From assembly GCF_009905255.1 (NCBI RefSeq), contig NZ_CP047602.1, positions 992,001-1,056,000 of the forward strand: DNA of 64,000 bases, given 5' to 3'. Shown one piece after another: positions 37,602 through 47,200 of this stretch. A program made the position numbers and the translations under genes. A model generated the notes under the pieces. It was not told the DNA's origin. It saw nothing but the letters and a program-made list of their open reading frames with translations, and did not search any database. This DNA comes from Thermoanaerobacterium aotearoense (GTDB lineage Bacteria > Bacillota > Thermoanaerobacteria > Thermoanaerobacterales > Thermoanaerobacteraceae). Numbering within the stretch: the stretch's first letter is position 1; each line of letters starts with the position of its first letter.

Positions 37602-39209
37602 ATGATCGAAAGAAATCATACGCAAGATTATATGATGGAGAGTCCAGTTGAAAAAAACAAGAAATTGATTGAAGACATTACAGATTCTTATCCTAAAAAG
37701 GTTAGTAAAGAGAGGAAAACGCACCTTGTAGTGATAGATCCAAGCGAGGAACAGCATATAATGGCAGACGTTGCAACAATTCCGGGGATTATGACAAACA
37801 GAGGATGTAGCTATGCAGGCGCAAAAGGTGTCGTTTTTGGACCTGTAAAAGACATTCTTCATTTGACACATGGACCAATTGGATGTGGATACTATACATG
37901 GAACACTAGAAGAAATCTTGCAGAGCCAGAAGAAGGCTATAACTATTTCATAAAAAATTGCTTTTCTACTAATATGCAGGAAAAAGACGTAGTCTTCGGT
38001 GGCGAGAAAAAACTTTATGGCGCTATAAAAGAAGCGTATGAGATATTTAAGCCGAAAGTTATAGGTATATATGCTACATGTCCTGTGGGACTTATTGGCG
38101 ATGACATAAAAGCCGTTGCCAAAAGAGCCGAAGAAGAGCTTGGAATAAAAGTAATTACTGTAAGCTGTGAAGGTTATAAAGGTGTCAGCCAATCTGCCGG
38201 GCATCATCTTGCCAGCAATACTCTTATTATGGATATAGTTGGGACGGAGGAACTAGAAGACCCGACACCGTACGATATCAACATATTCGGCGAATACAAT
38301 ATTGGCGGCGATGTGTGGTTAGTGAAAGATCTGCTTCAAAAGATAGGATATCGTGTTGTAAGTGTATTTACAGGAGACTCAAAATACGATGACCTTGCAA
38401 AGGCTCACAGGGCAAAACTTTCAATATTGATGTGCCACAGATCTATAAACTATACAAACCGCATGATGGAAGAAAAATTTGGAGTTCCATGGCTTAAAGT
38501 AAATTATATAGGCATATCTTCCACAATAGAATCATTAAGGGAAATGGCTAAATTTTTCGACGATCCGATGATATACGAAAACACTGAAAAAGTTATTGAA
38601 GAAGAGCTTAAGAAGATAAAACCTAGACTTGACTATTATAAGGAAAGGCTTAAAGGCAAAAAAGCAATACTTTTTGTTGGCGGTTCTCGTGCACATCATT
38701 ATCAAGACTTGCTGAAAGACATCGGCATGGAGACAATTGTTGCAGGATATGAGTTTGCTCATCGGGATGATTACGAAGGACGCAAAATAATACCTGAGAT
38801 AAAAGAAGCACCTCATCATAAGATACTTGACACGTATCATTTTGAGAGAGTGACAGAACCAGCATATCCTCAAGAAAAAATAGAAGAAATGAAGAGTAAG
38901 ATGCCTGATCACTTCATGAATTATGAAGGAATGATGGTTCATATGGAAGAAGGTTCCATCGTCATTGATGATTTCAATCATCATGAGACTGAAGAGCTTA
39001 TAAAAGCTTTGAAGCCTGATATATTTTTATCAGGTATTAAAGACAGATATGTATTTCAAAAGATGGGGGTTCCTTCAAGACAGATACATTCATATGACTA
39101 CAGTGGGCCTTACAGTTCATTTGAAGGTGCTGTAAATTTTGCAAGAGATATGGATATGGCTATAAACAATCCAATTTGGAAAGAGGTGACTCCACCTTGG
39201 AAAAAATAG
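37602..39209 (+). CDS. nifD: Nitrogenase molybdenum-iron protein alpha chain
   Basis: 535 residues. P-cluster ligands Cys69, Cys95 and Cys160; active-site Gln197 and His201 in GVSQSAGHHLASN; FeMo-co ligand Cys in ILMCHRSINY; second cofactor ligand His in RQIHSYDYSGPY. An insertion of roughly 50 residues around KEAPHHKILDTYHFERVTEPAYPQEKI is typical of clostridial NifD. It reduces N2 with NifK in the cytoplasm. No anfG/vnfG gene lies between D and K, arguing against an alternative nitrogenase. Confidence 0.96.
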   Translation: MIERNHTQDYMMESPVEKNKKLIEDITDSYPKKVSKERKTHLVVIDPSEEQHIMADVATIPGIMTNRGCSYAGAKGVVFGPVKDILHLTHGPIGCGYYTWNTRRNLAEPEEGYNYFIKNCFSTNMQEKDVVFGGEKKLYGAIKEAYEIFKPKVIGIYATCPVGLIGDDIKAVAKRAEEELGIKVITVSCEGYKGVSQSAGHHLASNTLIMDIVGTEELEDPTPYDINIFGEYNIGGDVWLVKDLLQKIGYRVVSVFTGDSKYDDLAKAHRAKLSILMCHRSINYTNRMMEEKFGVPWLKVNYIGISSTIESLREMAKFFDDPMIYENTEKVIEEELKKIKPRLDYYKERLKGKKAILFVGGSRAHHYQDLLKDIGMETIVAGYEFAHRDDYEGRKIIPEIKEAPHHKILDTYHFERVTEPAYPQEKIEEMKSKMPDHFMNYEGMMVHMEEGSIVIDDFNHHETEELIKALKPDIFLSGIKDRYVFQKMGVPSRQIHSYDYSGPYSSFEGAVNFARDMDMAINNPIWKEVTPPWKK

Positions 39210-39226
39210 CGAGAGGAGAATCAAAA

Positions 39227-40573
39227 ATGGAATGTAATAATACTGAACGCAAATACCTTACGGTAAATCCTCTAAAGACGTGTCAGCCCCTTGGAGCAGT
39301 TTGGGCGTGCCTCGGTATACACCAATGCATGCCACACAGCCATGGTTCACAGGGTTGCACATCGTATTTAAGGATGCAGCTTACCCGTCATTTTAGGGAA
39401 TTTATACCGACAACAACAAGCTCTTTTTCAGAAGCACAAGTTGTCTTTGGCGGTGTAGGAAATCTAAAGCAGGCGATACGAAACATATTAAGCATTTACA
39501 AACCAAAAGTAATCGGAATATCCACAACTTGTTCAGCGGAAACTATCGGCGACGATGTTCCTGGCACAATAAATGAAATGCGAGCAAGTGGCGATATACC
39601 AGAAGATGTCAAAGTATTTACAGCAAGTACACCAAGCTACGTAGGCTCACATGTAACAGGTTTTTCTAATATGGTTAAATCAGCTGTAGAGACTTTTGCC
39701 AAAAAAAGCTCACCAAATGGAAAAATAAACATCATTCCTGGATTGTTAAGCCCGGGTGATTTGCGGGAAATCAAAAGAATATTAAAAATAATGGGGATTG
39801 ATGCAATCATTCTACCAGATATCTCTGATGTTTTAGATGCACCTATGACAGGCGAGATACACCTGTATCAGAAGGGAGGCACCACCATATCTGAAATAGA
39901 AGATATGGGAAATTCGATAGCTACTGTAGTTTTAGGAAGGGAAGCAGGAATCGCCCCTGCAGAATCTTTAAAAGAAATGTACGATGTACCGTATGAGGTA
40001 CTTCCACTGCCTATCGGCATAAGTAATGTGGACAAATTTATTATGAAGTTAAGTGAAATAACAAGTAAGCCTATACCTTACGAACTTGAAGAAGAACGAG
40101 GAAGGCTTGTAGATATGATGCTAGACGCACATGCCCATTGGTACAATAAAAAGGCTGCAGTATTTGGTGATCCCGATATCGTTGAAGCTATAGTTGGATA
40201 TGCAAATGATTTAGGAATAAATGTTTTGTATGCTTTGACAGGGAGTTACAGCAGTGAATGGGAAAAAACAGTAAAATCTATGGTTCCAGATGCATATGTT
40301 TCATCAGATAACGACTTATGGTATCTAAAAGAGCAACTTGATAAAAAGCCTGTTGATATGCTATTTGGCAATAGCCATGGAAAATATCTTGCAAAAGAGT
40401 ACGATCTGCCGCTTTTAAGAGTTGGCTTCCCAATTCTAGATAGAGCCAATCTTCAACATTTTCCAATTGTAGGATATAAAGGGACAGCATGGCTTGTTGA
40501 AAGGACAGGAAACACTCTTCTTGACTACAAGGATGCTAAATCGCCAGAACATCTCCTGGAACTTATAATGTAG
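39227..40573 (+). CDS. nifK: Nitrogenase molybdenum-iron protein beta chain
   Basis: Start chosen at ATG 39227, behind GAGAGGAGA; an upstream frame overlaps nifD but has no ribosome site. 448 residues, lacking the N-terminal extension of proteobacterial NifK, as in clostridia. P-cluster ligands are visible in KTCQPLGA, GSQGCTSY and STTCSAETIGDD. C-terminal VGFPILDRANLQHFPIVGYKG matches the family. Partner of NifD in the alpha2-beta2 enzyme. Confidence 0.95.
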   Translation: MECNNTERKYLTVNPLKTCQPLGAVWACLGIHQCMPHSHGSQGCTSYLRMQLTRHFREFIPTTTSSFSEAQVVFGGVGNLKQAIRNILSIYKPKVIGISTTCSAETIGDDVPGTINEMRASGDIPEDVKVFTASTPSYVGSHVTGFSNMVKSAVETFAKKSSPNGKINIIPGLLSPGDLREIKRILKIMGIDAIILPDISDVLDAPMTGEIHLYQKGGTTISEIEDMGNSIATVVLGREAGIAPAESLKEMYDVPYEVLPLPIGISNVDKFIMKLSEITSKPIPYELEEERGRLVDMMLDAHAHWYNKKAAVFGDPDIVEAIVGYANDLGINVLYALTGSYSSEWEKTVKSMVPDAYVSSDNDLWYLKEQLDKKPVDMLFGNSHGKYLAKEYDLPLLRVGFPILDRANLQHFPIVGYKGTAWLVERTGNTLLDYKDAKSPEHLLELIM

Positions 40574-40592
40574 ATTTGAAGAGGTGAATATC

Positions 40593-40931
40593 ATGATTAA
40601 GCTGTCAGATGAGGCATTATCACAGTTAAGAAAAATTTTAAATAATTTACCTAATAAAAATGAAACTACAGGTTTTAAAATATATACAGTTCCAACAGAA
40701 GAAGGATTTCTAGCCGGTTTTGCGGTTGCCGATAATTTTAAAGAAAATGATGAGATCTTAGAGTATGACGATGTGTATATCTATATTGATAAATCAGATC
40801 TTAATTATCTGAAGTACAGCGTGATTGAATATGATGACAAGTACAATAGATTTTTCATAAATATGCCACATAGTTTTAATCTGCTGTGTTCAACATGTGA
40901 CAGATATAGCGATTGTAATTATATTAATTGA
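40593..40931 (+). CDS. HesB/IscA-like small protein in the nif operon
   Basis: Start at ATG 40593 behind GAAGAGG; 112 residues. The opening IKLSDEALSQLRKIL and the beta-rich middle recall HesB/IscA (A-type Fe-S carrier) proteins, but the canonical CGCG tail is replaced by CSTCDRYSDC. HesB-like proteins are common in clostridial nif clusters. A role in Fe-S supply to nitrogenase is plausible but unproven. It sits between nifK and nifI1, cotranscribed. Confidence 0.65.
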   Translation: MIKLSDEALSQLRKILNNLPNKNETTGFKIYTVPTEEGFLAGFAVADNFKENDEILEYDDVYIYIDKSDLNYLKYSVIEYDDKYNRFFINMPHSFNLLCSTCDRYSDCNYIN

Positions 40932-40945
40932 AAGGGGATAATCAT

Positions 40946-41263
40946 ATGAAAATGGTACGTGCCATAATAAGGCCAGAAAAAGAGAAGCAAGTTGTTGAAG
41001 CTCTTGATAAAAATGGATACAGCTCCATGACGAAAATGCACATATTTGGACGTGGTAAACAAAAGGGAATACAAGTAGGTCCTATTGTATATGACGAATT
41101 ACCAAAAATTTTGCTTATGATTGTAGCAAAAGATGAGGATGTATCAAAGATAGTTAACCTGATAGAAAGCAATGCTCGAACAGGAAACATAGGTGATGGC
41201 AAGATATTTATAAGTGAAGTAGATGAAGTATACACGATTAGAACTGGTAATAAAGAGTTATGA
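40946..41263 (+). CDS. nifI1: Nitrogenase-specific PII protein NifI1
   Basis: Start chosen at ATG 40946 behind GAAAGGGG; 105 residues, GlnB fold. MVRAIIRPEKEKQVVEALDKNGYSSMTKMHIFGRGKQKGIQVG, then GNIGDGKIFISEVDEVYTIRTG, the PII signature region. NifI1 and NifI2 form a complex that inhibits NifDK when fixed nitrogen is plentiful and releases it with 2-oxoglutarate and ATP. Unusually, the pair lies after nifK, not between nifH and nifD. Confidence 0.92.
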   Translation: MKMVRAIIRPEKEKQVVEALDKNGYSSMTKMHIFGRGKQKGIQVGPIVYDELPKILLMIVAKDEDVSKIVNLIESNARTGNIGDGKIFISEVDEVYTIRTGNKEL

Positions 41264-41275
41264 GGAGGATTACTT

Positions 41276-41644
41276 ATGAAGGAGATTGTAGCAATCATCA
41301 GGAGACAGAAACTACATGAAACAAAAACGGCTCTGGATGGACTTGGCTTTTCACCTATGTCGATACTGAGTGTAAGTGGCAGAGGCAAGCAAAAAGGATT
41401 TATTGGAGAAGTCGATCCAGTGATGGATGAATTTATGCTGGATGAAGCAGACGTAGATGTAAGGTTTATTCCTAAAAGATTGATTTCGATTGTTGCAGAT
41501 GATGCTGATGTTCCTAAAATTGTTGAAACTATAATAAAGACAAATAATACAGGCTATCCAGGTGATGGGAAGATTTTCATTTTGCCAATGACTGATGCAA
41601 TTCGCATAAGAACATCTGAAATTGGCTTAAGCGCAATAAAGTAA
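41276..41644 (+). CDS. nifI2: Nitrogenase-specific PII protein NifI2
   Basis: 122 residues, start behind GAGGAGG. GlnB fold with the longer T-loop of NifI2 (GRGKQKGFIGEVDPVMDEFMLDEADVDVRFIPKR) and the signature GYPGDGKIFILPMTDAIRIRTSE. Works with NifI1 as the post-translational switch of nitrogenase. A terminator hairpin follows, before nifE. Confidence 0.92.
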   Translation: MKEIVAIIRRQKLHETKTALDGLGFSPMSILSVSGRGKQKGFIGEVDPVMDEFMLDEADVDVRFIPKRLISIVADDADVPKIVETIIKTNNTGYPGDGKIFILPMTDAIRIRTSEIGLSAIK

Positions 41645-41650
41645 AATTAT

Positions 41651-41680
41651 GAGAAGCCTTTTTATAGGCTTCTCTATTTT
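41651..41680 (+). terminator. Internal terminator between nifI2 and nifE
   Basis: GAGAAGCCT pairs with AGGCTTCTC around a six-base loop, followed by TATTTT. It lies within the nif operon and would lower nifEN expression relative to nifHDK. No hexaloop element precedes it. Confidence 0.75.
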
Positions 41681-41697
41681 AAAAAGGTGGTGGCATT

Positions 41698-43056
41698 ATG
41701 GAACTCAGACTTGACATACCTGAAAGAGAAAAATTTATTAAGATGAAGGGAAAACATCATAAGAAGGAATTTATATGTAATACTGATAGCGTTGCAGGTA
41801 GTGTAAGTCAGAGAGCATGTGTATACAGTGGTGCAAGAGTCGTATTAAATCCTATAGAAGATGCTGTACATCTGGTCCATGGTCCTATCGGCTGCGCCAG
41901 TTATACGTGGGACATAAGAGGAAGTCTGTCAAGCGGCTCAGAGCTTTTCAGAAATAGCTTTTCATCTGATTTAAAAGAAAGCGATGTGATTTTTGGAGGA
42001 GAAGAAAAGCTATCTAAGTGCATAGATGAAATATACGAAAAATATAAGCCGAAGCTTATTTTCGTATATTCAACATGTATTGCCGGCGTAATTGGCGATG
42101 ACATAAAAGCAGTGTGCAAAGAATCATCAAATAAGTACAATATATATGTTGTGCCTGTAGAATCCAGTGGTTTTATCGGAAATAAAGCTGCAGGCTATAA
42201 AGCTGCCTGCAATTCACTTTTAGAGTTAATTAAAGAATTTCCCGTATTAAAAAAGGAACCTTTAAGTATAAACTACATGGGTGATTTTAACCTTGCAGGT
42301 GAAGCGTGGATAATAAAAGGTTATCTTAATCAAATGGGTCTAAAAGTGAATACAATATTTACCGGTGATTCAAATTTTGAATCATTGAAAAAAGCAACAG
42401 CTTCCAGTTTAAATATCGTTCAATGCGCAGGCTCTATGACGTATCTTGCCAAGAAGTTTGAAGAAACTTTTGGCATACCGTATATGAAAGTATCATTTTT
42501 AGGTATTGAAGATACTTCAAATTCTCTTAGGAAAATTGCAGAATTTTTTAATGATAAGGATGTTATGTTAAAAACAGAAAAATTAATAGAAGAGAAAACT
42601 AAAATGGCAAAACATATAATAGAAAAATATAAAAGTTATTTAAAGGGCAAGAAGGCTGCAATTTTTGTTGGAGGTGGATTCAAGGCAATATCCCTTATTA
42701 AGCAGTTTAGAGAACTGGGCATAGATGTAGTCGTAATTGGTACGCAAAACGGACAAAAGGACGAGTATGAAAAGATTGAGGAGATAGCAGATTATGGCAC
42801 TGTCATACTAGATGATGCAAACCCATCAGAACTTGAAAAATTTATGGTTGAAAAGGGAGCAGATATTTTAGCTGGCGGTGTTAAAGAGAGATTTCTATCA
42901 TACAAGATGGGTATATCTTTTATCGATCACAATCACGACAGAAAACACCCCTTAAGCGGTTATGAAGGTGCAATCAATTTTGCTGAAGAAGTCTATACAA
43001 CAGCATGCTCGCCGGTATGGAAATATGTGAAAGATGGGGTGAAAAGATATGTATGA
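41698..43056 (+). CDS. nifE: FeMo-cofactor scaffold subunit NifE
   Basis: 452 residues, ATG behind AAAAAGGTGGTGG. NifD-like fold with cluster ligands in QRACVYSGAR, GPIGCASYTWD and YSTCIAGVIGDD. NifE and NifN form the scaffold on which NifB-co matures into FeMo-co. Absence of the NifD cofactor-binding CHRS motif (AQCAGSMTY-like here) separates it from nifD. Overlaps nifN by 8 bases. Confidence 0.94.
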   Translation: MELRLDIPEREKFIKMKGKHHKKEFICNTDSVAGSVSQRACVYSGARVVLNPIEDAVHLVHGPIGCASYTWDIRGSLSSGSELFRNSFSSDLKESDVIFGGEEKLSKCIDEIYEKYKPKLIFVYSTCIAGVIGDDIKAVCKESSNKYNIYVVPVESSGFIGNKAAGYKAACNSLLELIKEFPVLKKEPLSINYMGDFNLAGEAWIIKGYLNQMGLKVNTIFTGDSNFESLKKATASSLNIVQCAGSMTYLAKKFEETFGIPYMKVSFLGIEDTSNSLRKIAEFFNDKDVMLKTEKLIEEKTKMAKHIIEKYKSYLKGKKAAIFVGGGFKAISLIKQFRELGIDVVVIGTQNGQKDEYEKIEEIADYGTVILDDANPSELEKFMVEKGADILAGGVKERFLSYKMGISFIDHNHDRKHPLSGYEGAINFAEEVYTTACSPVWKYVKDGVKRYV

Positions 43057-44401
43057 AACGTATAAAAGCGTAAATGAAAATCCATGTAATATGTGTATGC
43101 CTTTAGGCGGTATAATCGCATTTAAGGGAATCGAAAAATCTATGGTATTGTTGCACGGCTCTCAGGGCTGTGCGACATATATGAGGAGACACATCGCTGA
43201 ACACTACCATGAGCCAATTGACGTTGCATCATCATCGCTGAACGAGAAAGGAACGGTGTACGGTGGCGAAAAAAACCTTATTAAAGCTCTCGATAATGTG
43301 GTTAAAGTATACAATCCGGACTGCATAGGTATACTTACAACATGCCTTGCAGAAACAATAGGTGAGGATATAGACAGAATAAAGTCAGAATATAAAGCAT
43401 CTAGGAATATAAGTATACCAATAATAACGGCACCAACCCCTGGATATGGTGGAACACACAGTGAAGGATTTGTAAAAACATCATACAGGATAGTTGAGGA
43501 GCTTTCGACAAACAAAGAAAGACATGACAGAATAAACGTAATTGTACCGAATATAAGCACAGCAGATTTAAGAGAGATAAAGAGACTTCTTGAACTTATG
43601 AAAATACCGTACATTCTATTTCCTGATTATTCTGATACTTTAGATAGTCCTTTTAATTTCCCTTACAAAAAAATTCCTGATGGTGGCACAAAAATATCTG
43701 ATGTAATGTCTATGGGAGGATCTATTGCAACAATTGAAATAGGTGTAAATTATGAAGAAACGCCGGGTAAATATCTTCAGGATAGATTTAATGTGCCGCT
43801 TTATAAAGTGCCGATACCAATAGGACTAAGAAACACAGACGTGTTTTTGAAATTGTTAAAGGAAATTACAGGTAATCCAATACCAAAATCTATAGAAATG
43901 GAAAGAAGCAGACTTCTTGATGGAATGATAGATTCGCATAAATACAATTTTGAAGGAAGATGCATTATCTTTGGAGATCCTGAAATGGTGTATTCTGTAT
44001 TTACTACATGCATGGAAAATGGGATACATCCTCTTTTAATTGCAACCGGAAGTAAGGCTCAAAGATTAAAAGAATTAGTTATCAGTGAAGATAATCCATT
44101 AAATGTTGACATTACAATTATCGATGAAACTGATTTTAGCCACATATTGAAATTATCAGAAGAAAAGGAAGTAAATATCGCCATAGGACCATCTGACGGA
44201 AAATATCTAACCGAAAAGGGTGGTATACCGCTTGTACGATTAGGATTCCCTATACTTGATAGAGTCGGAGGACAGAGAATATTATCTGTAGGTTACACTG
44301 GAACATTAAATTTTCTTGATAGAATTACAAATACGCTACTAGAAAATAAATATAAGACTTACAGGAAGGATATGTATGAGAAATATTATAAGGCAATGTA
44401 A
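43049..44401 (+). CDS. nifN: FeMo-cofactor scaffold subunit NifN
   Basis: 450 residues, overlapping nifE by 8 bases. NifK-like fold: NPCNMCMPLGGIIAFKGIEKSMVLLHGSQGCATYMRRH, LTTCLAETIGEDIDRI, and VRLGFPILDRVGGQRILSVGYTG. No NifB domain is fused to it, unlike in some clostridia. Last gene of the operon; nifV, nifU and nifS are not in the window. Confidence 0.92.
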   Translation: MYETYKSVNENPCNMCMPLGGIIAFKGIEKSMVLLHGSQGCATYMRRHIAEHYHEPIDVASSSLNEKGTVYGGEKNLIKALDNVVKVYNPDCIGILTTCLAETIGEDIDRIKSEYKASRNISIPIITAPTPGYGGTHSEGFVKTSYRIVEELSTNKERHDRINVIVPNISTADLREIKRLLELMKIPYILFPDYSDTLDSPFNFPYKKIPDGGTKISDVMSMGGSIATIEIGVNYEETPGKYLQDRFNVPLYKVPIPIGLRNTDVFLKLLKEITGNPIPKSIEMERSRLLDGMIDSHKYNFEGRCIIFGDPEMVYSVFTTCMENGIHPLLIATGSKAQRLKELVISEDNPLNVDITIIDETDFSHILKLSEEKEVNIAIGPSDGKYLTEKGGIPLVRLGFPILDRVGGQRILSVGYTGTLNFLDRITNTLLENKYKTYRKDMYEKYYKAM

Positions 44402-44442
44402 GAAGCAATATTTCAATATCACTTAAAAAGATAGTCTATATA

Positions 44443-44471
44443 TTGACATAATCAATAAAGAGATGTATAAT
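44443..44471 (+). promoter_or_regulatory. ald promoter
   Basis: TTGACA, 17 bases, TATAAT: a perfect consensus promoter. A strong constitutive promoter upstream of a terminator is what antitermination control requires. Confidence 0.85.
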
Positions 44472-44510
44472 TTTAGTAAGTTAAAAGAGTAAATTGTATA
44501 TTTAAAAATA

Positions 44511-44631
44511 AAGCGATGAAGCTTATAAGTGTGTTATGCATTTGTAAGCTTTTATTAATTGAAATCAAGTGTTTATTTTAGGTAGGCAAGGGTGCCCGTT
44601 CTATCATGAATTGGGCACCCTATATATTTTT
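44511..44631 (+). promoter_or_regulatory. ANTAR-type leader of ald
   Basis: P1-like hairpin AAGC-GATGAA-GCTT (44511-44524; loop G1, G4) precedes P2 GGC-AAGGGT-GCC (44585-44596; loop A1, G4). P2 overlaps the terminator GGGTGCCC/GGGCACCC (44590-44620), followed by TATATATTTTT. A longer hairpin AAGCTTA/TAAGCTT starting at 44518 could compete with P1. Confidence 0.7.
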
Positions 44632-44647
44632 AGAAAGGGTGACATAA

Positions 44648-45766
44648 ATGAAGATTGGTGTACCAAAGGAAATAAAAATAGGTGAAGAAAGAGTAGCTAT
44701 AACACCAGCGGGAGTTGAATCATTTTGTTCTAATGGTCATACCGTGTATATTGAAAAAAATGCAGGTATTGGGAGTGGCATTGAGGATGAAGAATATATA
44801 AAGGCAGGTGCTGAAATTGTTGAGACTTCTTACGAAGTATTTCAAAACTCGGATATGATAATAAAGGTAAAAGAGCCACAACCATCTGAATATGATTATT
44901 TTAAAGAAGGTCAAATACTATTTACATATCTACATTTAGCACCAAATATTGAATTAACAAAAGCACTTCTAAAGAAAAAGATTATCGGTATTGCATATGA
45001 GACTGTACAAAATGAAGATGGATCACTTCCATTATTGGTTCCCATGAGTGAAGTTGCAGGTAGAATGTCTGTAATAATCGGAGCATACTTATTAGAAAAT
45101 ATAAATAAAGGGAGAGGTGTTCTACTAAGCGGAGTACCTGGTGTTGAGCAGGCAGAGGTGGTAATTATAGGAGGTGGAACTGTAGGTACAAATGCTGCAA
45201 AAATAGCTTCAGGTATGGGAGCACATGTAACAATACTTGACCTCAATGCTCAAAGACTTGCATATCTTGATGACATATTTGGTGGCAAGATAACAACATT
45301 GATGTCAAATAGTTATAATATTGCAGAGAGTGTGAAAAAAGCAGATCTTTTAATAGGTGCTGTATTGATTCCAGGTTCAAAAACACCAAAGCTTGTTACA
45401 GAAAATATGGTCAAAAGTATGAAGAAAGGTTCTGTTATAGTTGATGTAGCAATAGATCAAGGGGGATCTGTTGAGACAATTGATATGATAACCACACATG
45501 AAAATCCATATTTTATTAAGTATGGTGTTGTACATTATTCTGTAGCGAATATACCAGGAGCAGTTCCTAGGACTTCTACATTTGCATTAACAAATGTTAC
45601 AATTCCGTATGCGATTGATATTGCGAATAAAGGTTATAAGAAAGCATTATTAGAAAACAAATCACTTTTACATGGTTTGAATATATATTATGATAACGTG
45701 ACATATAAGGCAGTGGCAGATGCACATGGATTTAAATATGTCGATCCTTATGAAGTATTGAAATAG
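44648..45766 (+). CDS. ald: Alanine dehydrogenase
   Basis: 372 residues, the standard length. N-terminal [23 protein letters not shown], substrate region [22 protein letters not shown], catalytic His in TYLHLA, Rossmann motif [20 protein letters not shown] and IDQGGSVET. It interconverts alanine and pyruvate plus ammonia with NAD. Under antitermination control with the nif and ammonium transport genes, it may assimilate ammonia or release it from alanine; direction cannot be read from sequence. Confidence 0.95.
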   Translation: MKIGVPKEIKIGEERVAITPAGVESFCSNGHTVYIEKNAGIGSGIEDEEYIKAGAEIVETSYEVFQNSDMIIKVKEPQPSEYDYFKEGQILFTYLHLAPNIELTKALLKKKIIGIAYETVQNEDGSLPLLVPMSEVAGRMSVIIGAYLLENINKGRGVLLSGVPGVEQAEVVIIGGGTVGTNAAKIASGMGAHVTILDLNAQRLAYLDDIFGGKITTLMSNSYNIAESVKKADLLIGAVLIPGSKTPKLVTENMVKSMKKGSVIVDVAIDQGGSVETIDMITTHENPYFIKYGVVHYSVANIPGAVPRTSTFALTNVTIPYAIDIANKGYKKALLENKSLLHGLNIYYDNVTYKAVADAHGFKYVDPYEVLK

Positions 45767-45886
45767 CTTAAATTTTATCAAATTCTTGTTATCAAATTGA
45801 TGCGCATCAATTAATTTTATTATTATTGACATTAATAAAAATTCCAAAATAAGGTTAATAAAATATTTTATAAAAGGAGGTAAATT

Positions 45887-47068
45887 ATGTCAAAGTCATT
45901 TAAATTTACATCATTTATCATTGCTGTATTAATGATAGCTGTGATATTTTCAGGTTGTTCAAAAAGCAATTCAACATCTACATCATCAGATACCATAAAA
46001 GTTGGAGCGCTTTTTGAGCTGACAGGTAGTGTTGCAACATATGGAACATCGGCGCTTAATGGAGCCAAATTGTACATTGATGAAGTGAATAAAAATGGTG
46101 GTGTGCTTGGTAAAAAAATTGTTTTGGTGAAAGCAGACAATAAATCGCAAAGTGATGAATCAATAAATCAAGCTACAAAACTTATACAACAAGACAAAGT
46201 TATAGCTATTTTAGGACCTAGCACATCGACTAACACAATAGCAGCATCATCTGTCGCAGTGCAAAACCATATACCATTGATAACAGGTTTTGCTACTGCT
46301 GTAAGTGTTACAGTCGATCCTAACACAAACAAGGTCAAAAACGAAATATTCAGAGCTTGCTTTATAGATCCATACCAAGGTAGTGTTATGGCACAATTTG
46401 CATCAGAAAAGCTGAATGCGAAAACAGCAGTTGTGTATATGGATGATAAGAGTGACTATAGCAAAGGTCTTGCACAAAGCTTCAAAGATCAGTTTGAGAA
46501 GCTTGGTGGGAAAGTTATTGATACAGAAGCGTATGTAGCAGGTGATCAAGATTTTAAAGCAACTCTTACAAAGATAAAGGGTTTAAATCCTGATGTCATA
46601 TTTATACCGGGATACTATCAAGAAACAGGGAAAATAGCTAAACAGGCAAGGGATATGGGTATAAATACGCCTTTACTTGGTGGTGACGGTTGGGATTCTC
46701 CAGATCTATTAAAGATAGCAGGAGCATCTGCATTAAACAACGTTTATTACAGCAACCACTTTATATCGACAGATCCCGATCCAACTGTTCAAGACTTCAT
46801 AAAGAAGTATAAAGATGCTTACGGCACAGAACCCGATGCGTCGGCAGCACTTGTATATGATGCAGCAGGCATGTTGGTGCAGGCAATAAAGGATGCCAAC
46901 TCAACAGAACCTGCAAAGATTATTGATGCTTTATCAAAGCTTAAAGATTTTAAAGGTGTTACAGGCACAATAACAATAAATAGTGAGCATAATCCAGTCA
47001 AATCTGCTGTTATCATAGAATTAAAAGACGGTAAGCAGAACTTGGTTGAAAAAGTAGCAGCACAGTAA
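45887..47068 (+). CDS. livJ: Branched-chain amino acid-binding lipoprotein
   Basis: 393 residues. Signal peptide with lipobox FSGC, then the LivJ/periplasmic-binding type I fold: IKVGALFELTGSVATYGTSALNGAKLYIDEVNKNGGVLGKK, AILGPSTSTNTIAASSVA and NPDVIFIPGYYQETGKIAKQARDMGI. It delivers Leu/Ile/Val or related compounds to LivHMGF. RBS AAAAGGAGG. A palindrome AATTGATGCGCATCAATT (45795-45812) lies upstream and may be regulatory. An antitermination element separates it from livH. Confidence 0.9.
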   Translation: MSKSFKFTSFIIAVLMIAVIFSGCSKSNSTSTSSDTIKVGALFELTGSVATYGTSALNGAKLYIDEVNKNGGVLGKKIVLVKADNKSQSDESINQATKLIQQDKVIAILGPSTSTNTIAASSVAVQNHIPLITGFATAVSVTVDPNTNKVKNEIFRACFIDPYQGSVMAQFASEKLNAKTAVVYMDDKSDYSKGLAQSFKDQFEKLGGKVIDTEAYVAGDQDFKATLTKIKGLNPDVIFIPGYYQETGKIAKQARDMGINTPLLGGDGWDSPDLLKIAGASALNNVYYSNHFISTDPDPTVQDFIKKYKDAYGTEPDASAALVYDAAGMLVQAIKDANSTEPAKIIDALSKLKDFKGVTGTITINSEHNPVKSAVIIELKDGKQNLVEKVAAQ

Positions 47069-47161
47069 AGTAAAATTGTAAATTGTTGCTTATGAAGTAA
47101 ACAGACACTTAAGAAAAAAGTAAGTGCTGAATAAAAATCGTAAGATAACTTTAGAAAAACA

Positions 47162-47200
47162 TGGCAATGCGGTCACCTTGTGGCCGCATATATTTTAATA
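47162..47200 (+). promoter_or_regulatory. ANTAR-type element between livJ and livH
   Basis: TGGC-AATGCG-GTCA (47162-47175; one G-U pair), hexaloop A1 and G4. It overlaps the terminator ATGCGGTCAC/GTGGCCGCAT (47167-47189, one G-U pair), followed by ATATTTTAAT. It would uncouple permease from binding-protein expression. Confidence 0.7.
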
